Source of the DNA: Ktedonobacteraceae bacterium
GTDB lineage: Bacteria > Chloroflexota > Ktedonobacteria > Ktedonobacterales > Ktedonobacteraceae
NCBI GenBank assembly: GCA_035653615.1
Contig: DASRBN010000044.1
Coordinates: 124,001-188,000, forward strand
Direction of reading: 5' to 3'
DNA: 64,000 nt
Position numbers and translations under genes: made by a program. The notes beneath the pieces are model-generated. The model was not told the origin of the DNA and did no database searches. It saw nothing but the letters and a program-made list of their open reading frames with translations. Shown one piece after another: positions 8,570-15,763 of this stretch. Position 1 is the stretch's first letter. The number at the start of each line of letters is the position of its first letter.

Positions 8570-9508
8570 TTATATCCATGCGATCTTCTCTACCTCTTTC
8601 TGCAGATCGTGTCGCGTGGCTTGCACATAGATCATCGTGGTATCCAGCGAGTCATGCCCCATGAGTTGGGCGAGGCGGTGGAGCGGGACAGCTGTCGCCA
8701 TGCGGTAGCCAAAGCGGTGGCGCAGATCATGGGGACTCACATCAGAGAGCTTCGCTCGCTCCGCATATTTTTTGACGAGATAGCCCAATCCTCGTTCCGT
8801 CAGGCGCGCATGGCGCTTCTCCGAGAGAAACAGCGGGGTCGCATCATGTGAGAGTGGATTGCCCAAGACCGGATCATACGCCTGGAGGGCAGCACGCGCG
8901 GTCGCATTGAGGGGATTTTCCCGATACTTGTTGCGCTTGCCATGTACGACGAGCATTCCGCTCCGCTTGCCCAGCCGGATGTGTGCGCGGGTCAAATGGC
9001 AGACTTCTCGTGCGCGCAGACCGGTATGCAGCATAAGTACAAGAATGGCTCGGTCTCGCGCACTTCCCGTCTCCATCACTGCCGCAACCAACGCCTGTTC
9101 CTCCTGGTCGTCGAGATGACGTGGCGGGGTGACTTCCTCTCCCACCAGCTTGACCACCCTGGCCGGGTCATAGCTGAGTTGCCCGGTCGTGACTAACCAC
9201 GCAAAATAGCGCTTGAGGCTGATGAGCGACCGGTCGACCGAGTTTGGCTTGAGCTGGAGGGTCTGTTGCAGGTACAGCCGATAATCGGTGAGGATGGGCG
9301 TCGTGACTGCTGCGGGGAGAAAGGATGCAGCATCCTCACGCCCCTGCTGCCAGGTTCCTTCGCACCATGCCGCAAACTGACGAAGATCGCTGAGGTAGTT
9401 CCGAATGGTGGGAACCGACAGGTCTTCTTCGACGCGGAGCCGTTGCTCATAGTGCGTGAGGACATGCTCACCAGCATCTGAGAGCGCTGGCTGTGCGGCT
9501 CGTTTCAT
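8570..9508 (-). CDS. Tyrosine recombinase (XerC/D or TnpI-like resolvase)
   Basis: 312 residues from ATG 9508, which has an excellent GGGGAGG 5 nt upstream; a longer reading to 9577 runs into the transposase remnant and is not needed. An N-terminal SAM-like core-binding domain (about 15-110) is followed by the catalytic domain with HTGLRAREV (Arg), HDLRHRFG (His-x-x-Arg), LMGHDS and TMIYVQ (nucleophile Tyr). All catalytic residues are present. Sitting next to a Tn3-type transposase inside a Tn3-like element, it fits the TnpI class that resolves cointegrates in Tn4430-like transposons, though it could equally be a stand-alone integrase. Confidence 0.88.
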   Translation of the reverse strand: MKRAAQPALSDAGEHVLTHYEQRLRVEEDLSVPTIRNYLSDLRQFAAWCEGTWQQGREDAASFLPAAVTTPILTDYRLYLQQTLQLKPNSVDRSLISLKRYFAWLVTTGQLSYDPARVVKLVGEEVTPPRHLDDQEEQALVAAVMETGSARDRAILVLMLHTGLRAREVCHLTRAHIRLGKRSGMLVVHGKRNKYRENPLNATARAALQAYDPVLGNPLSHDATPLFLSEKRHARLTERGLGYLVKKYAERAKLSDVSPHDLRHRFGYRMATAVPLHRLAQLMGHDSLDTTMIYVQATRHDLQKEVEKIAWI

Positions 9509-10326
9509 GACAGCCTCCCCGTGAACTACCTTAGCAGGCATAGTATCGGGTCGTTCCCGCTCGCCTTGCTCGAACAAGAAAGTGGCCTCATGCCCACAGA
9601 GATTATGAGCGACTCCGGGTCGTACTCGGATCTTATGTTCGGGTTGTTCTGGAGTCTGGGCTATCAGTTCAGCCCCAGGCTCGCCGAGTTGAAAGATGCC
9701 CGCTTTTGGCGCATGGACCCAAGCGCCGATTATGGCCCCTTAAATGGTCTGGCACTGCACCGCATCAATCCCAATCTGATTGCCACCAACTGTTGCGCGT
9801 AGCTGGATCGCTCAAGGTGGGTATGGTGCATGCCTCGACGCTGGTGCAGGCTTTGCAGCGCGGAGGACACCCGACGACCCTGGGGCGCGCCATTGCCGAG
9901 CTGGGCCGGATTCCCAAAACCCTGCACGTGCTCAACTTCCTTGACGACGAATACTATCGTCGGCGCATTCAAACACAATTGAATCGTGGCGAGGGACGCC
10001 ACAGCGTGGCACGGCATGTGTTTCATGGCCAGCGAGGCGAGCTGCGTCAGCGGTATCGTCAGGGGCAGGAGGATCAACTGGGAGTGCTGGGGCTGGTCGT
10101 CAATATGATCGTGCTCTGGAATACCTGGTATATGCAGGATGCACTCGATGAACTGCGGCGCAGTGGACAAGAGGTTCGACCGGAGGATGTGGAACGCTTA
10201 GCTCCGCTGCGCTTCCAGCATATCAATGTGCAGGGGAAATATCACTTTACCCTCCCAGAAAGCGTGGCCCAGGGCCATCATCGTCCACTTCGACAACCTT
10301 CCTCCTCGTCTGAAGAGCTTTTCTAA
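9509..10326 (+). pseudogene. tnpA: 3' remnant of a Tn3-family transposase (tnpA)
   Basis: Homology starts near 9545 (ALLEQESGLMPTEIMSDSGSYSD) and continues through LFWSLGYQFSPRLAEL and DYGPLNGLALHRINPNLIATN. It then shifts frame near 9790, with about ten bases lost before LLRVAGSLKVG, and ends with NRGEGRHSVARHVFHGQRGE and GLVVNMIVLWNTWYMQDAL. Only the last 260 or so of roughly 1000 residues survive. The second catalytic Asp (SDSGSY) and the Glu (RGEGR) are kept; the first Asp lies in the missing part. The stop is 3 nt from the right inverted repeat, as expected for a Tn3-type end. Inactive. Confidence 0.88.
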
Positions 10327-10328
10327 GC

Positions 10329-10402
10329 TCTCTTTGAGAGAACCTCAACTCTTTGGGCTAGATTCCTATTCCGACTTTCTGTTCCAACCATGGGCAAAGC
10401 CC
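10329..10402 (-). repeat. Right terminal inverted repeat
   Basis: Reverse complement of the left end (1932-2006), 74 bp, outer end at 10402. It starts just after the stop codon of the transposase remnant. Confidence 0.85.
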
Positions 10403-10407
10403 TGCTA
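10403..10407. repeat. Right 5-bp target-site duplication (TGCTA)
   Basis: Identical to 1927-1931 and in the same orientation, directly abutting the outer end of the right repeat. Confidence 0.8.
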
Positions 10408-10440
10408 TTGTCGAAGTTACTGCGGCTTACCTTAAGCATA

Positions 10441-10449
10441 TGATATACT
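10441..10449 (+). promoter_or_regulatory. Extended -10 promoter candidate of the STAND/LuxR gene
   Basis: TGATATACT is an extended -10 (TGn plus TATACT) with no good -35. It lies 34 nt outside the transposon duplication, so the insertion replaced everything upstream. A small inverted repeat (CAGTAA, 7 nt, TTACTG) follows at about 10454-10472. Confidence 0.4.
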
Positions 10450-10570
10450 AGCCAGTAACAGTTGCTTACTGTACCCCTGATACTTGTAATGAAGAAAAAC
10501 ACGAAAAGGAGCAGCGACTATCCAGGACCATATCAGCGCTTTACGTACTGGTCAGGCACGCCGCGATCCC

Positions 10571-13180
10571 TTGCTCGCCTATACCCTGACGGCTCCACTT
10601 ACCCCACTCATTGGCCGGAAGCGCGAGGTAATGGCGGTATGTAATCTCCTACAAGACCCACAAGTGCGCTTCGTGACGCTTCTTGGCCCGGGCGGCGTTG
10701 GCAAAACACGTTTAGGTTGGGCGGTAGCTGGCGAGTTGCTCGATCACTTTGCCCATGGCGTCTGCTTCGTCTCCCTGGCCCCGGTCAGCGACCCCAAACT
10801 GGTTATGGCGACCATTGCTCAAACGTTAGGACTCTGGGAAGCTGGAGATCGCCCCTTGCTCGAACAAGTGCGAGCATATTTGCGCGATCAGCACCTGCTG
10901 CTGCTCCTCGACAACTTCGAGCAGGTGGTGGCAGCGGCTCCACAAGTGGCCGACCTGTTAGCATCCTGTCCTCAGTTGCACGTGCTTGTGACCAGTCGGG
11001 CCGCCTTACGTATTCAGGGTGAATACGAGTTCATGGTCTCTCCCCTGGCCGTGCCTGATCTCCGGCAGCTTCCCACGAACGAGGAGCTGGCGCAGATTTC
11101 AACGGTGAGCCTCTTCTTGCAGAGGGCGCAGGCTATTCGATCTGACTTCCAGTTGACTGCTGCCAATGCCCGCACCATTGCGGCTATCTGCGCCCGTCTC
11201 GAAGGCTTGCCCCTGGCCATCGAACTGGCCGCGGCTCGCATTAAATTGCTTCCTCCCCACGCCCTACTTAAGCGCCTCGAGTCCCGGCTCCAGGTGCTGA
11301 CCGGCGGGAAGCAAGACCTGCCAGCACGGCAACAAACGTTGCACAACACGTTGCAATGGAGCTACGACCTGCTTACCACTCAGGAGCAACACCTCTTCCG
11401 TTTGCTCTCGATCTTTGTAGGTGGTTGCAGTTTGCAGGCTGCAGAAGCTGTAGCACAAAGCGTGCGCTCTACATCTCTTGCAGACGCTACAGCCAACCAT
11501 CAGAGGATGGAGGTGTTGGACGGGGTGGTATCATTGCTCGACAAGAGCCTGTTGCAGCAAACGGAGATGGAGGCCGAGGAGCCGCGACTGCTCATGCTCG
11601 AGACGATCCGTGAGTATGGCCTGGCATGCCTACAGGAGCAGGGAGAGCTGGAGGTGACGCGGCAGGCACACGCGGCCTATTACTTGCAGTTAGCGGAGGA
11701 GGCCGCACTGTATCAATTCAGCCCCGAGGCAGGCAAATGGTTCGAGATAATAGAGCGAGAGCAGGAGAATCTGCGGGCCGCCCTGCAATGGACCCTGGAA
11801 TACCAGGGCGAGCAGGTAGAAAATGGCATTGAGACGGCGGCGCGTTTAGGCTGGGCATTGTGGAGATTCTGGAGCGTGCGAGGGCGCCTGCATGAAGGGC
11901 GTACCTTCCTTGAGCGCGTCTTAGTGGCCTCAGAGAAGAGTGAGGCATCTGTGCGGGCGAAAGCGCTCTCGGCGACGGCTCTGCTCGCCTCATATCAGGG
12001 CGATTATGTGCGGGCAGAACAACTCTGTGGAGAGGCTCTCACCCTCTTCCAGCAGCTCGCAGATCAGAAAGGGATCGTCCATGTCCTCGCTGTTCAGATA
12101 GGAGTCGCCTTGCATCATCGCCAGTCTTCACACATCCTCGCCCTGGCCGAGGAATCTCTCGCTCTCCTTAGAAGGGAAGGCCACCCCTGGTGGACCGCGT
12201 ACTTCCTCATTGTCCTGGCGCGTGCAGCCTCTTTCCAGCATGAGTATGCCAGAGCCTCTCAACTCTTTGAGGAGAGCCTGGCGCTCCTGAGGACGCTGGG
12301 CTACCCAGGAGATATCGCATGGCCGTTGCTCTACATGGCACACGACCTGATTATCCAGGGAGAGTATACGCGAGCACGGCCCTTATTAGAGGAGGGCCTG
12401 GCCCTGTGCCGGAAGGCGGACAGCAAGGGCGGACTGGCCTACGCGCATAGTCTCCTGGGACAGGTAGCTTTTGAGCAAGGGGACGTGGCCAGTGCCAGCT
12501 CTCACTTTACCGAGAGCCTGCGAATCAACCAGGAGGTGGGGCATCGACAAAGTGTTGCCCGCTCGTTCTTCTTCCTGGCAAGTGTGATGGCATTGCAGGA
12601 GGATTATGTGCAGGCCCACACCCTCTATGAGGAAGGCTTGACCATTGCCATTCCGTTGGAACATCGTGGGTTAATTGCCTCGTGCCTGGAGGCGCTAGCA
12701 ATTGTGGTAACTGCGCAAGGACAGCCTGCCTGGGCGGCGCGCCTATGGGGGGCTGCCCAAACAATGCATCAGGATCGGAACGCGTCGCTGCCCCAGGCGA
12801 TGCACGCTCGTGACGAGCAGGCACAAACCACCGCACGCGCCATCCTGGGAGAAAAAGCCTTTACCGCGGCGTTGGAAGAGGGGCGGACCATGTCACCACA
12901 GCAGGCACTGACCGCCCAGGAGCCAGTTTCCTTAACCAGGCAGGTGACTACTGCACCGGCGAGCAGCCATGGAAAGACGCGCTTCCCCAATCAATTGACG
13001 CGCCGCGAGACAGAGGTGTTGCGCTTAGTGGCAGAGGGACTGACCGATGCGCAGATAGCCCAAAAGCTGGTCCTGAGTTCTGGCACCGTCAGTTGGTATG
13101 TGAGGTCTATTTGTGGCAAATTGAGCGTCTCTTCACGCACCGCTGCTACTCGCGCTGCTATCGAGCAGCATCTCCTCTAG
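10571..13180 (+). CDS. STAND-type ATPase transcriptional activator with LuxR DNA-binding domain
   Basis: 869 residues. Order: NB-ARC-like ATPase (residues about 10-330) with Walker A GPGGVGKTR and Walker B LLLLLDNFE, a helical linker, a TPR-like helical array (about 370-760), and a C-terminal LuxR helix-turn-helix (LTRRETEVLRLVAEGLTDAQIAQ). Such proteins switch on target genes when a ligand frees the ATPase. The start is odd: TTG 10571 is the only usable codon before the conserved PLIGRKREV and has no SD, while a good AAGGAG at 10506-10511 is followed, in the open frame, by ATC at 10520. The reading frame is open back to 10493. The neighbours to the right (propeller, monooxygenase, CoA ligase) are candidate targets. 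Confidence 0.88.
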   Translation: MLAYTLTAPLTPLIGRKREVMAVCNLLQDPQVRFVTLLGPGGVGKTRLGWAVAGELLDHFAHGVCFVSLAPVSDPKLVMATIAQTLGLWEAGDRPLLEQVRAYLRDQHLLLLLDNFEQVVAAAPQVADLLASCPQLHVLVTSRAALRIQGEYEFMVSPLAVPDLRQLPTNEELAQISTVSLFLQRAQAIRSDFQLTAANARTIAAICARLEGLPLAIELAAARIKLLPPHALLKRLESRLQVLTGGKQDLPARQQTLHNTLQWSYDLLTTQEQHLFRLLSIFVGGCSLQAAEAVAQSVRSTSLADATANHQRMEVLDGVVSLLDKSLLQQTEMEAEEPRLLMLETIREYGLACLQEQGELEVTRQAHAAYYLQLAEEAALYQFSPEAGKWFEIIEREQENLRAALQWTLEYQGEQVENGIETAARLGWALWRFWSVRGRLHEGRTFLERVLVASEKSEASVRAKALSATALLASYQGDYVRAEQLCGEALTLFQQLADQKGIVHVLAVQIGVALHHRQSSHILALAEESLALLRREGHPWWTAYFLIVLARAASFQHEYARASQLFEESLALLRTLGYPGDIAWPLLYMAHDLIIQGEYTRARPLLEEGLALCRKADSKGGLAYAHSLLGQVAFEQGDVASASSHFTESLRINQEVGHRQSVARSFFFLASVMALQEDYVQAHTLYEEGLTIAIPLEHRGLIASCLEALAIVVTAQGQPAWAARLWGAAQTMHQDRNASLPQAMHARDEQAQTTARAILGEKAFTAALEEGRTMSPQQALTAQEPVSLTRQVTTAPASSHGKTRFPNQLTRRETEVLRLVAEGLTDAQIAQKLVLSSGTVSWYVRSICGKLSVSSRTAATRAAIEQHLL

Positions 13181-13250
13181 CGCCTGACTTCTCTTCCTTT
13201 ACTATCCCTCTGACACTTTCCACAACCCTATAATGCACGCGGGAGTATCA

Positions 13251-13400
13251 TGCTTCCCTCTAATTCTACAGGGGAATTCTCGAACTGAACCCAAATACCT
13301 CGCGCAAAAAATCCTCTACTTTTACAGATGTACTATGGGCCGCCTCCAGGTAGACTATGTGCAGTGGTTCTCACTGACGAGAACCGGGAGACGACTTCTT
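13251..13400 (-). repeat. Decayed transposase N-terminus or IS end, copy 1
   Basis: About 75% identical to 15461-15608 in the same orientation. On the minus strand one restored base gives a protein-like stretch, VYLEAAHSTSVKVEDFLREV then WVQFENSPVELEGS, matching copy 2. The style resembles the start of ISL3-type transposases. A perfect inverted repeat GGTTCTC, 6 nt, GAGAACC lies at its right end. It fills most of the gap between the activator (ends 13180) and the propeller gene (13477). Confidence 0.55.
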
Positions 13401-13476
13401 TCCAGTGAAAATAAAAGTCTCTCTACTGAAAGAAATTTTTGAGCGAAGATTCAAAAGATTCAGAAAGGAAAACACA

Positions 13477-15342
13477 ATGCGAGTATCTCATTTTTGTATG
13501 CAGTTCATCAAGCTGAGTTTCATTGTCGTTGCACTGCTTGGAGTGCTGGGCCTGCACGGCACCATTGCCCAGGCAGCATCCGGCCCGATCAGTGAATTCA
13601 AAATTCCCACTGCCGACAGTTTCCCTGGCGACATCGTCAAAGGACCCGATGGAGCCAGCTGGTTTACCGAGATTGAAGGCAACAAGATCGCACGCATCTC
13701 TACCACCGGCCAGTTCACCGAGTACCCGCTGCCCAATGGCGGCAATCCGCAAGGCATCACGGTTGGTCCTGATAACAACCTGTGGTTCACCGAGACCAGC
13801 GGCAACAAGATCGGACGCATCACCACCAGTGGCCAGATCACCGAGTACCCGCTGCCCACCCCGAACAGCATTCCAGAGGAAATCACGGCTGGTTACGACG
13901 GCGCTCTCTGGTTTACCGAGACCAACACGAGCCGGGTAGGAGCCATCGATACCAATGGCAACTTCCTCTATGAGTTCCAGGCTACTCCTGGCAGTTCACC
14001 GGGTGGCATCACGGCGAGTACGGATGGCAGTATCTGGTTTACCGAGGATACCGGCAATGCCATCGGGCATCTCACCGGTGGTCAGATCACCGAGTACGCG
14101 GTTCCTACAGCCGATAGTGGACCTGCGAGCATCATTACCGGCCCTGATGGCAACCTCTGGTTTACTGAGGCCGACGCGGGCCAGGTGCAGTCCTTGAACC
14201 CTTCCGGTCAGTTCCTCAAGACATACGCTGTCAACGGCAGTCCGGTTGGCATCACGCTTGGCGCTGACGGTGACTTCTGGTTCGCCGAGCAGAGCGGTTA
14301 CATTGGACGCCTCACTCTCGCTGGCAACCTCACCCAGTATGCCGTTCCGAGCGGTGCTACCAGCCAGCCAACGAATATCACCCTCGGCTCAGACAACCAC
14401 CTCTGGTTCACGGAGTTTCGGGCGAGTCAGATTGGCCTCGCCAATACCATGTTCAATCAGTTCAAGCAGTTCACTATCAAAACCGCCAATAGCGTGCCGG
14501 TTGGCATCACGAGAGGCCCCGATGGCAACCTCTGGTTCGCCGAGTCGAAAGGGAACAAGATCGGGCGCATTACCACCAGTGGCAAGATCACGCAGTTCAA
14601 GATACCGACGGCCAACAGTGGCACCTGGTACATCACCGCTGGTCCCGACAACGCCCTGTGGTTCACCGAGTCGAATGCGAACAAGATTGGACGCATCACC
14701 ACCAGCGGTACGATTACCCAGTTCAAGATTCCCACCGCCGCAAGTGGACCTGAGGGTATCACGACCGGCCCAGATGGAGCCCTGTGGTTCACCGAGTACA
14801 ACGGCGGGGCCAACAAGATCGGACGCATCACCACCAGTGGCCAAATCACCGAGTACGCCCTCCCCAACGCCTTCAGTGGTCCGTGGAGTATCGCGGCAGG
14901 TTCAGATGGAGCCTTGTGGTTCACCGAGCTGAACGTGAGCAAGATCGGACGCATCACCACCAGCGGGCAGATTACCGAGTACTCCATTCCCACGGCCAAC
15001 AGTTCTCCGTATGACATCGTTCCAGGGCCTGATGGTGCGCTATGGTTCACCGAGCAGTTTGGGAATAACATTGGACGCATCACCACCGGCGGCCAGGTCA
15101 CCGAGTATCGGGTACCCACCAGCAAAGTCCAGCTGGCTGGCATTACGGTAGGCTCTGATGGCAACCTCTGGTTTGCCGAAGCCAACACAAACGAGCTTGG
15201 ACGCATCACTCCGAGTGGTCAGGTCACCGAGTTTACCTTCCCCAACTCCACGAGTGGGCCCTTTGAAATCACAGGCGGCTCTGATGGCAACCTCTGGTTC
15301 ACGGAGTTGACCGCGAACAAGATTGGTCGTGTCTTCCCCTAA
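13477..15342 (+). CDS. Secreted streptogramin-lyase-like (Vgb) beta-propeller with 14 repeats
   Basis: 621 residues from ATG 13477 (AAAGGA about 8 nt upstream). A signal peptide (about 1-35, ending IAQAAS) is followed by 14 copies of a unit of about 42 residues built on GPDGxLWFTE...NKIGRITTSGQITEY. Virginiamycin B lyase folds as one seven-bladed propeller, so fourteen units suggest two propellers in tandem. WFTE/WFAE and IGRIT motifs are present in most blades. The family name comes from antibiotic-opening lyases, but long secreted relatives more often look like binding or sensor proteins, so lyase activity is not claimed. A 60-bp perfect palindrome follows 23 nt after the stop. Confidence 0.85.
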   Translation: MRVSHFCMQFIKLSFIVVALLGVLGLHGTIAQAASGPISEFKIPTADSFPGDIVKGPDGASWFTEIEGNKIARISTTGQFTEYPLPNGGNPQGITVGPDNNLWFTETSGNKIGRITTSGQITEYPLPTPNSIPEEITAGYDGALWFTETNTSRVGAIDTNGNFLYEFQATPGSSPGGITASTDGSIWFTEDTGNAIGHLTGGQITEYAVPTADSGPASIITGPDGNLWFTEADAGQVQSLNPSGQFLKTYAVNGSPVGITLGADGDFWFAEQSGYIGRLTLAGNLTQYAVPSGATSQPTNITLGSDNHLWFTEFRASQIGLANTMFNQFKQFTIKTANSVPVGITRGPDGNLWFAESKGNKIGRITTSGKITQFKIPTANSGTWYITAGPDNALWFTESNANKIGRITTSGTITQFKIPTAASGPEGITTGPDGALWFTEYNGGANKIGRITTSGQITEYALPNAFSGPWSIAAGSDGALWFTELNVSKIGRITTSGQITEYSIPTANSSPYDIVPGPDGALWFTEQFGNNIGRITTGGQVTEYRVPTSKVQLAGITVGSDGNLWFAEANTNELGRITPSGQVTEFTFPNSTSGPFEITGGSDGNLWFTELTANKIGRVFP

Positions 15343-15365
15343 ATGAGGTGAAGGACGGGCTTGTG

Positions 15366-15425
15366 AGCCAGGCAGCGAGCGAGGAGAGATCGTGCGCACG
15401 ATCTCTCCTCGCTCGCTGCCTGGCT
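15366..15425. terminator. 60-bp perfect palindrome after the propeller gene
   Basis: Two 30-nt arms with no spacer, from AGCCAGGCAGCGAGCGAGGA outward-in, centre at GTGC|GCAC (15395/15396). There is no T-tract on either side, so intrinsic termination is not certain. Protection of the mRNA 3' end is an alternative. Confidence 0.6.
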
Positions 15426-15460
15426 GCTTCCATATGCCTGCAAGGCACATAGGATTGCTC

Positions 15461-15608
15461 TGCCTCCCTGCAATTCTATAGGGTGATTTTCGAACCGAAC
15501 CTGTTGTACCTCACACAGAAAATCCTTTATTTCTACGGATGCGTTACTGCCCTCCATCAGGTAGACTATGAGCAATGGTTCTGGTACGCGAGAACCACGA
15601 GGCCTCTT
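15461..15608 (-). repeat. Decayed transposase N-terminus or IS end, copy 2
   Basis: Direct repeat of 13251-13400. The minus-strand frame is still open here: VYLMEGSNASVEIKDFLCEV then QQVRFENHPIELQGG. The inverted repeat is GGTTCT, 8 nt, AGAACC. It stands between the palindrome and the monooxygenase gene. The remaining stretch 15609-15763 shows only the SD of the next gene. Confidence 0.5.
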
Positions 15609-15763
15609 TAAAGAGGTAGATCAGTTCATCTACATAATTCCATATGAAGATGTGTGTGAAAGAGTTATACGAAAGGTATTCATTGCTACTTCCAAGCGGC
15701 TCAATGGATGAGCCAGAAGATAGACAAGATGTTAAAACAGAACACAAATGAAGGGAGAAACTC

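Larger units (their letters stand above)
1932..10402. mobile_element. Tn3-family-like transposon (8.47 kb) carrying a Cys-rich peptide system
   Basis: The limits are set by inverted repeats beginning GGGCTTTGCCCATRGTTGG (left from 1932, right from 10402 inward), about 75 bp long with a few mismatches and one 1-nt gap, and flanked by a perfect TGCTA duplication. Contents from the right: a 5'-truncated, frameshifted Tn3 transposase ending 3 nt before the right repeat, a divergent tyrosine recombinase, then six leftward cargo genes. With the transposase broken, the element can move only if a related transposase acts in trans. Intact ends and duplication argue for a fairly recent insertion. The original target was the region between hxlR and the 10571 activator gene. 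Confidence 0.82.

Noticed and set aside
13405-13476. Upstream extension of the propeller protein from 13405
   Set aside because: The added residues are basic and precede the signal peptide; ATG 13477 has a good SD and leaves a normal signal sequence.
14457-15209. 250-codon minus-strand frame opposite the propeller gene
   Set aside because: Repeat-driven shadow of the 42-residue units; its own repeats mirror the WFTE repeats.
15461-15608. Structured RNA leader or tRNA-like element (GGTTCGAAAAT on the minus strand looks like a T-arm)
   Set aside because: No acceptor stem, D-arm or anticodon arm can be drawn, and both copies translate into a common peptide pattern, which fits decayed coding sequence better.
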